Source of the DNA: Ruminococcaceae bacterium KH2T8
Lineage (GTDB): Bacteria; Bacillota; Clostridia; Saccharofermentanales; Saccharofermentanaceae
Assembly: GCA_900111435.1 (NCBI GenBank)
Contig: FOIY01000002.1
Coordinates: 372,001-436,000 of the forward strand
Direction: 5' to 3'
DNA: 64,000 nucleotides
Shown: positions 54,426 through 64,000 of the stretch, piece by piece
How positions within the stretch are numbered: position 1 is the stretch's first letter
How the letters are laid out: each line of letters opens with the position of its first letter
Translations under genes and position numbers: made by a program
The notes under the pieces: model-generated
The model's database searches: none
Told to the model about the DNA's origin: nothing
Seen by the model: only the letters and a program-made list of their open reading frames with translations

Positions 54426-55784
54426 TCAGTTTCTCATACTGTGGATAGGAGCAGGGATACGTCCGCCTCTGTGGATAAAATCAGCGCAGGAAGCATTATT
54501 GACGGGCATGATGGGAGCCATACCTAGAAGTCCGCCGAACTCTACCTCATCGCCAACACCCTTACCGGGAACGGGAATGATCCTGACAGCTGTAGTCTTG
54601 TTATTGAAAGTACCAAGTGCCATCTCATCAGCGATGATACCTGAAATCGTCTCTGCAGTCGTATCACCGGGTATAGCGATCATATCAAGACCAACGGAAC
54701 ATACGCATGTCATTGCTTCGAGCTTCTCGAGCTTGAGACCGCCGGATCTTGCAGCTGCGATCATACCCTCATCCTCAGATACCGGAATGAATGCACCGGA
54801 AAGACCGCCAACGAAAGACGATGCCATCGTACCGCCCTTCTTTACAGCATCATTGAGCATTGCAAGTGCAGCTGTCGTACCCCATGTACCGCATTCTTCA
54901 AGACCAAACTCCTCAAGGAGTCTGGCAACCGAGTCACCGACTGCAGGTGTGGGAGCGAGCGAAAGGTCGATGATACCGAAGGGTACGCCAAGTCTCTCTG
55001 ATGCTTCTCTTGCAACGAGCTCACCTACACGCGTGATCTTGAATGCAGCCTTCTTGATAGTCTCGGCAACAGTACCGAGGTCTGCGCCCCTAACTTCTTC
55101 AAGAGCATGCTTAACAACACCGGGACCGGAGATACCGACGTTGATGACACATTCAGGCTCACCTACACCGAGGAAAGCACCGGCCATGAAAGGATTATCT
55201 TCGGGAGCGTTTGCGAATACAACGAGCTTTGCGCAGCCTAGAGCATCTCTGTCCTTTGTTGCTTCAGCCGTTCTCTTGATTATGACACCCATATCACGAA
55301 CGGCGTCCATGTTGATACCAGTTCTAGTAGAAGCGAGGTTAACGGATGAACATACGAAATCAGTCTCTGCGAGAGCATTTGGGATAGAGTCAAGAAGGAC
55401 CTTATCCGAATTTGTATACCCCTTCTGTACCATAGCGGAGAAACCGCCTACGAAGTTAACGCCGCAAGTCTTTGCAGCTCTGTCCAATGCCTTGGCGAAA
55501 GGAGTATAATCCTTAGCTCCGCATGCGGCAGCAACTATGGAGATAGGTGTAACCGATATTCTCTTATGAATGATCGGTACGCCGTACTTCTTACTGATAG
55601 CCTCACCCGTTGCAACGAGGTTACCGGCATAACGGCAGATCTTGTTATAGATCTTATCGCAGGATTCCTCTACGGAAGATGCAGCACAATCCATGAGCGA
55701 AATACCCATTGTTATTGTCCTGATGTCCAAGTGCTGCTCATTGAACATCTTCATTGTCTCTAATATCTCAAAATCGGTAATCAT
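54426..55784 (-). CDS. UPF0210 / PFL-family protein (DUF711)
   Basis: A 452-residue cytosolic protein of the UPF0210 family, found in clostridia and archaea, structurally related to the pyruvate-formate-lyase-like barrel but without a known reaction. The conserved Gly-rich stretches and the [13 protein letters not shown] segment are present. It follows an ACT-domain gene by 20 nt; this pair is conserved across many genomes, suggesting amino-acid-responsive regulation of its unknown activity. Confidence 0.9.
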   Translation of the reverse strand: MITDFEILETMKMFNEQHLDIRTITMGISLMDCAASSVEESCDKIYNKICRYAGNLVATGEAISKKYGVPIIHKRISVTPISIVAAACGAKDYTPFAKALDRAAKTCGVNFVGGFSAMVQKGYTNSDKVLLDSIPNALAETDFVCSSVNLASTRTGINMDAVRDMGVIIKRTAEATKDRDALGCAKLVVFANAPEDNPFMAGAFLGVGEPECVINVGISGPGVVKHALEEVRGADLGTVAETIKKAAFKITRVGELVAREASERLGVPFGIIDLSLAPTPAVGDSVARLLEEFGLEECGTWGTTAALAMLNDAVKKGGTMASSFVGGLSGAFIPVSEDEGMIAAARSGGLKLEKLEAMTCVCSVGLDMIAIPGDTTAETISGIIADEMALGTFNNKTTAVRIIPVPGKGVGDEVEFGGLLGMAPIMPVNNASCADFIHRGGRIPAPIHSMRN

Positions 55785-55804
55785 CGATAAAACTCCTTAA
55801 TTGA

Positions 55805-56089
55805 TCAGATACGGTGCATCTTGTCGAACAGATCCGTATGCTGGATCGTAATGGTAACACCGAGCTCCTCGCCAAGAGCATTGAGCTTCTCTGTGATATC
55901 GGAATTCTCGATCTCATGATCCTGAAGATCAACGAGCATGATCATCGTGAAGATATCGTCGAGGATAGTCTGTGAGATATCGTTGATATTGATCTTATTG
56001 TCAGCCAAGAGTGTCGAGACCTTGGCGATGATGCCTACCTTATCTTTACCTAATACGGAAATAACTGCTGTATTCTTACCGCCTGCCAT
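55805..56089 (-). CDS. ACT-domain protein (UPF0237)
   Basis: A 94-residue stand-alone ACT domain of the UPF0237 family, with the opening ISVLGKDKVGIIAKVS typical of small-molecule (usually amino acid) binding. It is transcribed directly ahead of the UPF0210 gene, its usual partner, and probably acts as its sensor subunit. Confidence 0.9.
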   Translation of the reverse strand: MAGGKNTAVISVLGKDKVGIIAKVSTLLADNKININDISQTILDDIFTMIMLVDLQDHEIENSDITEKLNALGEELGVTITIQHTDLFDKMHRI

Positions 56090-56119
56090 ATAATCACCTT
56101 CTTTAATTTATTACGCAGT

Positions 56120-57640
56120 TTAGTTTAACATACTTTGAGCTACCTGATTAGCACATTTTATGCCGTCGATAGCCGAACTCATTATGCCTCCTGCATAACC
56201 CGCACCCTCACCGGACGGATATATTCCCTTAACGAAAGTACTCTCGTAAGTCTCTTTATCTCTCGGGATCCTGACAGGCGAAGATGATCTCGTCTCGGGA
56301 GCCGTCAAAACGGCACTTTCGGAATCAAATCCCCTTATCTTTCTTCCCATGATGCGGATTCCGCTGATAAGTGTATCGATCTGCTCGGAGGTAAAGATCT
56401 CTCTCAAATCACAGTTTGAGGTTCCCGGCATATAAGTAGGTCTGACGGTAGACTGTTTTTTCTTACCCTCACAAAGCTCACCATACGTTACGGAAGGAGC
56501 AAGTCCTGTCTTTCCCGTCACTTCGAAAGCCTTCATCTCGAGCATATCCTGGTACTCCATACCATACAGCGGATCATCGGAATACCTTGCAGGATCATAA
56601 GGTATGAGGAGCGCAGAATTCGAATTATCACCGTCTCTTCTGCTGTAGCTCATCCCATTCGTACAAATGGTATCTTCGATCGAAGCCGACGGAACAACTT
56701 CGCCGCCCGGGCACATACAGAAAGTATAGAGCTTGTTCCCGTTATCGGTATCAACAGCGAGCTTATAGTTAGCGGCACAGATATTTCGGTAGACCGCGGT
56801 ATCAAAGCCATACATTGCTCTATCGATATCTGCTCTCGAGTGTTCTATACGGACACCGACGGAGAACGGCTTACTCGTAAGTCCTAAGATATCCTTCATA
56901 TCCCTGAAGAGCTTCCTGCTGCTGTTACCGATAGCAAGGATCACATTTCGAGTTCTATAGACGGCTTTATCGGTATTAACGGCACACACTCTGCCGTCCT
57001 TATCATGCTCGAAGCTTATGAACTCTTCCTCGAAATGCACTTCACCGCCAAGGGAGATGATCTCTTCCCTGATGCCTCTTACTACAGAGACAAGTTTATC
57101 GGTGCCGACATGAGGATGAGAATCATATAATATCTCTTCACTTGCACCGTACTTTACCATCTTCTCGCCGATATAAGCTTTTAGGCCGGACGATACACCG
57201 GTATAGAGCTTACCGTCAGAAAAGGTACCTGCACCGCCCTCGCCGAACTGGATATTCGAAGAAGGATCGAGCTTGGCATCTTTCTTATATCTTTCAACGT
57301 CAGAAGTTCTGTCTTCTACTCTTCGTCCCTTTTCGATTATTATTGGGTCAAGACCATATGTTGCGAGAACTAATCCGGCATACATACCTGCCGGACCGAA
57401 TCCCACGATGACAGGCCTGTCTTTTATGAAACTCCTGCCTTTAAAAGGCAACGCCAAAGCCTCGGTATCTTCATTACAAATCTCATCGACACGATAGATT
57501 ATCTTGATCCTGTCCTTGTGTCTTGCATCTATAAAGCGCTTAACGACCTTAAAATCAGGACGTTTTGCCTTCTTGAGTACAACCCCTGTGGGATCCGGCT
57601 CATTACCTATCTGCTCGGGAGAGAACGCGAACTCTTTCAT
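56120..57640 (-). CDS. FAD-dependent oxidoreductase (COG2509-like)
   Basis: A 506-residue flavoprotein. An N-terminal region of about 75 residues precedes a Rossmann motif VGFGPAGMYAG, followed by FGEGGAGTFSDGKL and a C-terminal SGEGAGYAGGIMSSA segment with the second FAD motif. It matches the uncharacterised FAD-dependent dehydrogenases common in clostridia. The ATG at 57640 begins one base after the preceding gene's stop; the longer frame upstream is rejected. The reaction is unknown. Confidence 0.87.
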   Translation of the reverse strand: MKEFAFSPEQIGNEPDPTGVVLKKAKRPDFKVVKRFIDARHKDRIKIIYRVDEICNEDTEALALPFKGRSFIKDRPVIVGFGPAGMYAGLVLATYGLDPIIIEKGRRVEDRTSDVERYKKDAKLDPSSNIQFGEGGAGTFSDGKLYTGVSSGLKAYIGEKMVKYGASEEILYDSHPHVGTDKLVSVVRGIREEIISLGGEVHFEEEFISFEHDKDGRVCAVNTDKAVYRTRNVILAIGNSSRKLFRDMKDILGLTSKPFSVGVRIEHSRADIDRAMYGFDTAVYRNICAANYKLAVDTDNGNKLYTFCMCPGGEVVPSASIEDTICTNGMSYSRRDGDNSNSALLIPYDPARYSDDPLYGMEYQDMLEMKAFEVTGKTGLAPSVTYGELCEGKKKQSTVRPTYMPGTSNCDLREIFTSEQIDTLISGIRIMGRKIRGFDSESAVLTAPETRSSSPVRIPRDKETYESTFVKGIYPSGEGAGYAGGIMSSAIDGIKCANQVAQSMLN

Positions 57641-57641
57641 T

Positions 57642-58826
57642 TCAGCTGAGCCTCTTTGATATATCATCGGCTGCGGCGAAAGCAGAGGTCCAGGCCCACT
57701 GCAGATTATAGCCGCCACAGGGACCGTCAACATTTACGGCTTCACCGATAACATAGATATCGTCACGCTTTCTAAGGGACATTCCGTCATTTAATGCAGA
57801 TAGCTTAATGCCGCCGATCGTAACCTGCGCTCTGTCCATATCCAAGCTTCCGGAGATATCGATCCTGAAGTTCCTGATATTATCGAGAAGATCACCCTTT
57901 CGCTTCGAAACGACTTCAGCGATATTGATCGGCAGGAGTCCCGAGAGCTGTTCTGCAACTGACCTTTGAGAAGATGAAGATAATCTCTTATCGATCTGCT
58001 CTTTAGCTTCTTCTGCGCTAAGTTCAGGAAGAAGATCTACAAGTACATATGCATCCTTAAGTCCCGTGAGCTTCCTGATGTTATAGACAGACGAGAGCTG
58101 CATGACACATATACCGGAAATCCCATAATCCGTAAATAGAAGTTCGCCATCTTCACAAGCGCACTCTTTCCTGTCGATAAAGAGCCTGATACGCGCATGT
58201 GCCTTAGATCCCGAAAGTGCCTTGATATCTTTATCTGAAGACATCAAAGGTACAAGTCCCGGGCAAACCGGAGCGAATGCGGAATTATCGTGAATGACTG
58301 AATTTATGAACTTATATGAATTACCGTCACTTCCCGTAACAGGATAAGACGCTCCGCCTGTTGAGATAACGATATATCTTGCCTTGTAAGATCCGTTTAT
58401 AACATTATCAGCTGAGATCTCACGTACCAAAGTATCAGTTATAAAAGCAACACCATGATCCTCACAGTAGAACCTGAGTGAATCAAGGACAGTATTGCTT
58501 CTTAATGTTCTGGGATAGATCAGATCACCTTTATCGGTGAGCTTGACTTTAAGTTCATCCTCGAAAAAAGTCATAGTATCAGAGATACCGAACTTCTCAA
58601 ATATTGAGGAAAGCTTATCCTGATCATCAGTATTATAGTCACCGGCAACAGCCGAAGTATTAGTTACATTGCATCGGCCGTTACCCGTCATAAGAAGCTT
58701 TTTGCCGACTCTGTCATTTCTCTCGATCACTGCGATATTACTTACGCCGCGTGATGTAAGAGATGCGGCACACATAAGACCTGCTGCGCCGCCGCCGATG
58801 ATCAGAACATCATATTCAAGACTCAT
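57642..58826 (-). CDS. HI0933-like NAD(P)/FAD-dependent oxidoreductase (BaiN type)
   Basis: A flavoprotein of about 394 residues with the N-terminal dinucleotide motif GGGAAGL, the family motif KLLMTGNGRCNVTN, and a late GPCGGYNLQWAW segment. The HI0933 family includes BaiN, linked to bile-acid 7-dehydroxylation, but most members have no proven reaction, so no symbol is given. Its start overlaps the CYTH gene by about 11 nt; no strong ribosome binding site is visible, and 58838 is an alternative start. Confidence 0.85.
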   Translation of the reverse strand: MSLEYDVLIIGGGAAGLMCAASLTSRGVSNIAVIERNDRVGKKLLMTGNGRCNVTNTSAVAGDYNTDDQDKLSSIFEKFGISDTMTFFEDELKVKLTDKGDLIYPRTLRSNTVLDSLRFYCEDHGVAFITDTLVREISADNVINGSYKARYIVISTGGASYPVTGSDGNSYKFINSVIHDNSAFAPVCPGLVPLMSSDKDIKALSGSKAHARIRLFIDRKECACEDGELLFTDYGISGICVMQLSSVYNIRKLTGLKDAYVLVDLLPELSAEEAKEQIDKRLSSSSQRSVAEQLSGLLPINIAEVVSKRKGDLLDNIRNFRIDISGSLDMDRAQVTIGGIKLSALNDGMSLRKRDDIYVIGEAVNVDGPCGGYNLQWAWTSAFAAADDISKRLS

Positions 58827-59481
58827 TATCACGATCATCAAGAAGGTTGATAGCCCTCTTGAACTTACTCATGTTATAAGGTCTGCCGTTAGTATTCTCA
58901 ACGATGAAATCTGCCATATCCTTAAGATCAACAACATCACCGGACTCAAGCTCGAGCTCGAGTTCGCAAACAACATCATTCTTACCGTTGCCTTCGATAA
59001 CGCCGTAATCAAAGCAGACTTCCATCATGGAATCACCATAACCGAACATATAAGTAGTTCTCTCGATATTGATCGAACAGAGAGGTATGAGCTTATCCGT
59101 ATCGATATCCTCAAGGATCTCATTAAAAAGATCAGTAGGATCATCAGCCTCCTCGGCCATCTTCCTGAACTTGGAAAGATCACATCTGTCGGAATCGATA
59201 TCGACATTCCATTCATATCTCTGGTGAAGACCGCCGGTTACGCTGCCGCCGTACTTTACTGTCTGCTCGTAGCGTCTGCCTTCTTCGCTTTCGTATACAC
59301 GAACCCTGATGGATCCGCCTTTTTTCATGAAAGCCCTGTCAGGCGTATCATAATACGTATTCGTTATCCTGACCGCTTCCTTCGGTGAAGTATCAAGACA
59401 ATAATCCGAGAACCATTCATTATCAATGATCCCGAATAATTCTTCTTTGGTGTCAAATGCTAATTTAACTTCAGTTTCCAT
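58816..59481 (-). CDS. CYTH-domain protein (triphosphate tunnel enzyme)
   Basis: A 221-residue protein beginning with the CYTH signature ExExK (E2-E4-K6). The rest fits a triphosphate-tunnel fold, with RVRVYESE, EQTVKY and CELELELESG strands that supply the charged lining. Family members hydrolyse inorganic triphosphate or thiamine triphosphate, or cyclise ATP. The exact activity is undetermined. It lies between the flavoprotein and the membrane propeller gene with an 11-nt gap. Confidence 0.87.
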   Translation of the reverse strand: METEVKLAFDTKEELFGIIDNEWFSDYCLDTSPKEAVRITNTYYDTPDRAFMKKGGSIRVRVYESEEGRRYEQTVKYGGSVTGGLHQRYEWNVDIDSDRCDLSKFRKMAEEADDPTDLFNEILEDIDTDKLIPLCSINIERTTYMFGYGDSMMEVCFDYGVIEGNGKNDVVCELELELESGDVVDLKDMADFIVENTNGRPYNMSKFKRAINLLDDRDNES

Positions 59482-59492
59482 ACACCTATTCC

Positions 59493-60626
59493 TTAATAAT
59501 CTACGGTATGAACACCGCCTGTAGAGATTACTATCAGTTTGTTATTTCCTACAAAACCGATCCTCAACACATCTTCATCTACGGTAATATCTGAGATGAC
59601 ACTTCCGTTCTTGTTAAATACATAGATACTGTTATCGATACTCAATGCATAAAGGTCATTGCTGACTGCAACGGTATTGATGTTTGAACCTACGGGAGAA
59701 TCGTATATGATCTCACCGTTCTCATTTAATACGGCTACGCTGTTGACCTGATCAACACCGTCCGAATGAACTACAAATACGACACCGTCGACGCTGTTGA
59801 CCTGGTTGATGACACCAAGATTGGTCTCAAGTCTCGTCAAAGTATTATCCTTCAGCTGATAGATCGAATCGGTCGTAAAAGTAAAAAGCGTATCACCACA
59901 ATAGACTGCAGCCGAGAAGATAGTAGTATCTTCTACCGTATAGAATGCATAATCATCGTACCTTTGAGTGGACTCATTGTAATTGAAGAGTCTGATATAA
60001 GGAACATATACGGCACCTGCAGTATTAAGGGTAGTAACTGCAAACATCGAAGCATCTTCATTAAACGCAACGGACAGTGGATAACCGGAGCTGTAGGATG
60101 TCCAGTTCAAAAGACTCTTACCGTCCGCTGAGAGAACTTCAACGATACCGTAGCCCTGATCACAGTCTGTTATAACGGCTACAAGATCATTATCCGAAAG
60201 ATATGCGGACTTGATCTTATACTGAGTCGGCTTCTCCAAAAGGACATTTTCATGGTCGAGAAGGACAAAACCATATCCGTTCATATCGAATACTACAGCC
60301 TTATCTCCCTTGATATATGCCTGAGGATTACTGAAATTGACAGTCTTAGAGAATACTTCATTACCGGACAACGTAAGATAAGCAACTCTGTCACCGGTTA
60401 CCTTAAGTATTCCCTCACCGAAAGCGTAGAGCTTTTGTGCCTCGGCGTACTCACATGAGAATCCGCCCTGAGCAGACAGCTTGATAGCCTGATCTGCTCC
60501 CTGCATGGCATCATCCTTTCGTGCGACAATAAAGAGCAGGACAACCGTAAGGATAAGGAACGCGGTAATAACGACCGTGATCCAAACTAATTTCCTGTCC
60601 GTATTTGTCGAAGAATTCTTTGTCAT
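59493..60626 (-). CDS. Single-pass membrane protein with beta-propeller-like domain (DUF5711-like)
   Basis: A 377-residue protein with one hydrophobic helix at about 13-36 and an extracytoplasmic domain of repeated strands resembling WD/PQQ propeller blades (for example ADGKSLLNW, NENGEIIYDSP, NKNGSVISD). It resembles the DUF5711 family of Firmicutes; I am fairly but not fully sure. It overlaps the preceding gene by four bases (ATGA), so it is translationally coupled to the Gld-like cluster. Confidence 0.75.
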   Translation of the reverse strand: MTKNSSTNTDRKLVWITVVITAFLILTVVLLFIVARKDDAMQGADQAIKLSAQGGFSCEYAEAQKLYAFGEGILKVTGDRVAYLTLSGNEVFSKTVNFSNPQAYIKGDKAVVFDMNGYGFVLLDHENVLLEKPTQYKIKSAYLSDNDLVAVITDCDQGYGIVEVLSADGKSLLNWTSYSSGYPLSVAFNEDASMFAVTTLNTAGAVYVPYIRLFNYNESTQRYDDYAFYTVEDTTIFSAAVYCGDTLFTFTTDSIYQLKDNTLTRLETNLGVINQVNSVDGVVFVVHSDGVDQVNSVAVLNENGEIIYDSPVGSNINTVAVSNDLYALSIDNSIYVFNKNGSVISDITVDEDVLRIGFVGNNKLIVISTGGVHTVDY

Positions 60627-62110
60627 GCAGCACTCTCCGATTCTTCCGGCATATCATAGATATTATTGATGGCATTATCGATAGCCTGACGTGTCAGGAG
60701 ATATGCAGACCATGCACCGTAATCATAAGTATCCGTACCGCCGTAATGGAACAGCTCATCGGAATATACATAGAAACCGGTATACTCACCGTCAATGAAG
60801 ACAAAATATGAGTTATTATCTCTTACGACAAAATCAACGGTAGTAGTCTGATAACCGGTTGTACGGTATGTAAACGACATTTCAGACTCGAGATCGGGAG
60901 TAGCAGTAAGATCCGCACCTGAGATCTCGATAGTAACAAGATTCTCAAAGAGGAATGCGGCATATGTCCTGCCTGAAGAAGTCTCTACATATGCATTTCT
61001 CATATTAAGAGTAGCAGTTGCTCCCTCCTCGGTCATATCCTCTATGCAGGAGATCTCGAAAGTAAACGACTCGTCACCGTAAGTACCTTCGATAGATGAG
61101 ATCTCATTAGCCTGGAAGCTTACGACATCATTATCGATCATATTGATAAGAGGCATCTCAAGACCACCGTTACCCAAAGTGGTCGAATCGATCTTGAAAT
61201 AACCGTCGTATCCCGTGCAGGATCCGTAATAGTAACCTGCCATATTATCGGAAAGAGTGATCGTATACATATTACCGTTATCAAGCGTAAATATGAGTGT
61301 ATACGCAGGCTCCTCAAGTCTGTACTGTGCGATCTCTACGGGAGAGATGTCCATAAATCCGGTTACATTGAGCTTGGCGAAGAACTCAAGTGTATTATCG
61401 AAGAAACCGTTTGTACCTCTCTCGAAAGGACTCGTGATATTGAACTCGGGAGATGAATCGGGCTCTGCATCGCACGAGATCATAAGATCAAGATCATCCG
61501 ACGTCCTGATGAACTCGATAGTATCGATATTGGTATAGTCAAGATCAAGGATATGAGTACTCCTGAAATCCTCGAGAGTATATGCACAGTAGTCTCTCTT
61601 AAGCGCTGCAACAAGATAGACATTAGGGTCACCCTCAGCCATGCAGTAGCAATTAGAAGCGTCATATGAATAACTGCCGACATATGCATGAGTGACCGAA
61701 CCGTCAGTCTTCTCGATAGTTACCGTATAATCAGGATCAGCGAGGCCGTACTCCTCAAGAGGCATAGGATCGGAGATCACAGAATTATATGTGTAGCTGG
61801 AAAGAAGGCTGACATATGAAGCAATAGCCGACTGATCGAGCTCATAATCAACCGTAGCACCGTCAAGCTCCCAGGAATTGGAATTATCCTCAGGATCTAC
61901 AACATGTACGAAAGTGATCGAATTGCCTTCCTTAGACGTAACGTTAAATCTCTGTATATCATCATTAGATACAAACAGGAAACCTGTATTACCGTCTGAT
62001 TCAGAGGGCTCGGTATCTGTAGCATTCTTTATGATCATACCGACAGCCGTCACAACTATGAGTACAACGAGAAGTACAAGAGGTATCAGGAGTTTTTTCA
62101 TCGATCTCAT
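60623..62110 (-). CDS. DUF4340-like membrane-anchored protein
   Basis: A 495-residue protein with an N-terminal helix (about 5-27) and a large exported domain made of repeated units: WELDG, YGLADPDYTV and YRLEEPAYTL lines recur and match the DUF4340 repeat. DUF4340 proteins sit beside GldG-type ABC components in many phyla. It begins 2 nt after the GldG-like stop. Its binding partner or cargo is unknown. Confidence 0.8.
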   Translation of the reverse strand: MRSMKKLLIPLVLLVVLIVVTAVGMIIKNATDTEPSESDGNTGFLFVSNDDIQRFNVTSKEGNSITFVHVVDPEDNSNSWELDGATVDYELDQSAIASYVSLLSSYTYNSVISDPMPLEEYGLADPDYTVTIEKTDGSVTHAYVGSYSYDASNCYCMAEGDPNVYLVAALKRDYCAYTLEDFRSTHILDLDYTNIDTIEFIRTSDDLDLMISCDAEPDSSPEFNITSPFERGTNGFFDNTLEFFAKLNVTGFMDISPVEIAQYRLEEPAYTLIFTLDNGNMYTITLSDNMAGYYYGSCTGYDGYFKIDSTTLGNGGLEMPLINMIDNDVVSFQANEISSIEGTYGDESFTFEISCIEDMTEEGATATLNMRNAYVETSSGRTYAAFLFENLVTIEISGADLTATPDLESEMSFTYRTTGYQTTTVDFVVRDNNSYFVFIDGEYTGFYVYSDELFHYGGTDTYDYGAWSAYLLTRQAIDNAINNIYDMPEESESAA

Positions 62111-62112
62111 AA

Positions 62113-63618
62113 TTACAGATTCTTCCTCTTATTAAATACAACGATACCTGTGGTGATAAGTCCGAGAGGTAAGATGACCATAAGGACAATCGTCATGAGA
62201 GTTACGGCCTTAGCTGTAACCTTAGTATTGTCAACACTGTAGTCAGAAAGAGGCTTGGAGTCCACAAATACGCTGTTCTCGGAAGGAAGCAGGTTTCTGA
62301 TGATGCTCCTTAAGAGAACTACGTTAGCGTCATTAGAACCGTATGCACTGATGTACTGATCGGATGTAAGGTCGAGCGTACCGAATACATATACCTCAGG
62401 TGCATTGGAAACACCCTGGAATGTGGAATACATACCGACATTATAGACACCGGCATTCTCGAAATATGAGAACTCACCGTCGGAATTGACCTGAACGGAT
62501 GTAGCGGAAGCTGATGTCTGAAGTATCGGAGATGTAACGATATATTCGTAAGGAAGATCATATTCCTTTACGGGACGTGAATACTCAGTACGAAGATATG
62601 CAGAAGATGTCATCGACTGATAATCGGGACATACCGCAACGTTGAACTGAAGGTGCTCACCGGAAAGCTGGTAACTGGGATCATTCTCGGAGATGAGGTA
62701 ATCATCGAGATGAAGATTAACAACATGGAGAGCATCGTTAAGGTTTGTAAATGTCTCAGTAGTACTGCTGAAGTAGTCGATAGCGACAAAGAGCTTACCG
62801 CCGTTATTCAGGTACTCCTGGATAGCTGTAGACATCGAAGATGTGATATCCGAATTGATACCGCTCAGGATAAGGAGTTCACAGTCATCAGGTATAGAGA
62901 AATCATTAGATGCGGGAAGATCGGCAGATTCAACTCCGAGTGCTGAGAGCACACGTGCGAACTGAAGCGTTGATTCCTCCTGAAGACCTCTTACGAAATA
63001 AGCCTTGTGAGTATACCCGGATGTAAGATTTACGATTGCATTCGTAAATGAAGATTCAACATTATTAGATACGGGAACATAAGAACCGTAGTTATTAAGA
63101 TATGTCTGATCATAAGCAAAGCAGTTCATGGGTACTACTACCTGAACCTTACCTGCATAAGAAACAGCATATACATTAGATGTAAGATCATACATACCCT
63201 CGGGATCGAGCTGGCTGATGATCGTAGGATTCTTGTCGGGATCGATATACTCGACTGTAACCTTACCGTTAGACTTAGTTGCATAATCATCGAGCAAAGG
63301 AACGATATACTCATACATCGTATCCTTGATATTCGTAGGCTTCTCCATGAGACCTACGATCCTGATATTGGTATCTGCAGGAAGAGAATCAAGATAATCC
63401 TGAGTTACCTTCGTAATGGAGTTCTGACCTGTTGAAGAAAGGTCGAACACGAGCTTATCGCCGAGTACGGAATCGATGAAAATGTTAAATACGAGAGCGA
63501 TAGCTATAAGGATAACGACCGAAAAGAGAGAGTACATCTTAAATGCACCAAAACGACTGCTGTTGCCCTTTCCTGCCCCTTCGGACTTTTTATTTGCGAT
63601 TTTTTCTTTGTTACTCAT
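62113..63618 (-). CDS. GldG-like ABC transport auxiliary protein
   Basis: A 501-residue protein with one hydrophobic helix near residues 29-51, an extracytoplasmic domain containing FDLSSTGQNSIT, VEYIDPDKNP and a late CELLILSG / NNGGKLFVAIDYF segment, and a C-terminal helix (about 470-492) with a basic tail. This is the layout of GldG / ABC_transp_aux proteins. In Bacteroidetes GldG acts with GldF and GldA in gliding; in Firmicutes the role is unknown and gliding should not be assumed. Confidence 0.82.
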   Translation of the reverse strand: MSNKEKIANKKSEGAGKGNSSRFGAFKMYSLFSVVILIAIALVFNIFIDSVLGDKLVFDLSSTGQNSITKVTQDYLDSLPADTNIRIVGLMEKPTNIKDTMYEYIVPLLDDYATKSNGKVTVEYIDPDKNPTIISQLDPEGMYDLTSNVYAVSYAGKVQVVVPMNCFAYDQTYLNNYGSYVPVSNNVESSFTNAIVNLTSGYTHKAYFVRGLQEESTLQFARVLSALGVESADLPASNDFSIPDDCELLILSGINSDITSSMSTAIQEYLNNGGKLFVAIDYFSSTTETFTNLNDALHVVNLHLDDYLISENDPSYQLSGEHLQFNVAVCPDYQSMTSSAYLRTEYSRPVKEYDLPYEYIVTSPILQTSASATSVQVNSDGEFSYFENAGVYNVGMYSTFQGVSNAPEVYVFGTLDLTSDQYISAYGSNDANVVLLRSIIRNLLPSENSVFVDSKPLSDYSVDNTKVTAKAVTLMTIVLMVILPLGLITTGIVVFNKRKNL

Positions 63619-63637
63619 TTGATGAACCCTCCGCTAA

Positions 63638-64000
63638 TTACTTCTGTGACCAGCGCTTCTTATCAAGCTTTCTGAAAGTCAGGTAGATAAATACCAGAGC
63701 ACCTGAAATACAGAAGATCAAAGGGAATACGGAGAAAACACCGTATCTGAAATCCTGAGTCTTGCTGAGGGGATCAAGCCACTTGACTGCGTTTCCGAGC
63801 GCCTCTGCCGTCTTCTGAGCCTTGGAAGGATCATTCTTCATAATGGAACCTGCGAGCATTGCAGAAGTCGCTGACTGGATCAGAGTACTGAATGTCGTAA
63901 GGAGCTGAGTGATCAGAAGGATAACGAAACTTACGATAGCGGATACTACCTGTGAATCCGATATCGATGAAGCGAAAAGTCCGATCGAGATATAAAGAGC
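63638..64000 (-). CDS. ABC-2 type transporter permease, truncated by window end (GldF-like)
   Basis: The frame is open from the window edge to a TAA at 63638-63640, so at least 120 C-terminal residues are seen and the N-terminus lies beyond the window. The first visible part (ALYISIGLFASSISDSQVVS) and the hydrophobic stretch after it match the C-terminal membrane part of ABC-2 permeases, ending in a basic tail (KLDKKRWSQK). A start at 63859 would cut a helix in half and is rejected. It precedes the GldG-like gene by 19 nt. Confidence 0.82.
   Translation of the reverse strand, partial: ALYISIGLFASSISDSQVVSAIVSFVILLITQLLTTFSTLIQSATSAMLAGSIMKNDPSKAQKTAEALGNAVKWLDPLSKTQDFRYGVFSVFPLIFCISGALVFIYLTFRKLDKKRWSQK

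Noticed and set aside
54499-55509. 336-codon plus-strand frame opposite the UPF0210 gene
   Set aside because: Low-complexity Ser/Pro/Thr-rich translation, antisense to a conserved gene, no start signal.
1-64000. CRISPR arrays, insertion sequences, prophage genes
   Set aside because: No regularly spaced repeats, transposase or integrase signatures were seen on either strand.

Overview
This is a chromosomal segment from an anaerobic member of the Bacillota, most likely class Clostridia (Oscillospiraceae or Saccharofermentans-like). The evidence is a PyrR attenuator ahead of a pyrRBCFKD operon with the two-subunit class 1B dihydroorotate dehydrogenase, an ATP-type PEP carboxykinase, a single-chain PurL, the UPF0210 plus ACT pair, tRNAs with encoded CCA, strong AAGGAG/GGAGG ribosome binding sites and TATAAT promoters. 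I cannot name a species. I see no insertion sequence, integrase, phage gene, CRISPR array or toxin-antitoxin pair; this is mainly a housekeeping region.

Layout. 1-4.9 kb: a cyclase-family hydrolase, a Gfo/Idh/MocA dehydrogenase and a HAD phosphatase, facing a nuclease-helicase fusion. 4.9-9.5 kb: two tRNA-Leu genes (CAG, CAA) bracket a 54-residue membrane protein and an SDR dehydrogenase, followed by pckA and a CPBP membrane protease. 9.6-15.2 kb: the pyr operon with its attenuator. 15.2-27.2 kb: a DUF6273-type lipoprotein, a ThrE-like exporter, an unknown membrane protein, a divergent pyrE, a GT-C-like membrane protein, an acyl-CoA synthetase, the tldD/tldE pair and metY. 27.2-27.7 kb is gene-free. 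27.7-40 kb: ten minus-strand genes in tight succession (purL, rsmA, zapA-like, U32, dut, corA-like, hydrolase, tsaD, smpB, vanZ-like). 40-47 kb: a large lipoprotein with a solute-binding-like C-terminus, htpG, a class IV aminotransferase and two tandem paralogous lipoproteins. 47-51.3 kb: argG and argH with two GNAT genes between them and a tandem ArgR-type operator in front. 51.3-64 kb, all minus: a GH13 enzyme, two unknown membrane proteins, UPF0210/ACT, two flavoproteins, a CYTH protein, and a cluster encoding a Gld-like ABC export system (permease cut by the window end, GldG-like, DUF4340-like, beta-propeller-like membrane protein).

How it fits together. Pyrimidine synthesis is nearly complete in the window (no carbamoyl-phosphate synthetase), with pyrE detached and carrying its own leader. 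The last two steps of arginine synthesis lie within one 4-kb block. PckA and MetY connect to central carbon and sulfur metabolism.

Non-coding signals of most interest are: a 13-bp hairpin that buries the tldD ribosome binding site and abuts its start codon; a weaker SD-pairing leader at pyrE; two genes whose extended -10 boxes lie 6-7 nt from the ATG, suggesting leaderless mRNAs; and the paired ARG boxes before argG. No clearly novel defence or mobile system was found. The best candidates for undescribed biology are the Gld-like cluster, the solute-binding fusion lipoprotein and the duplicated acidic lipoproteins.
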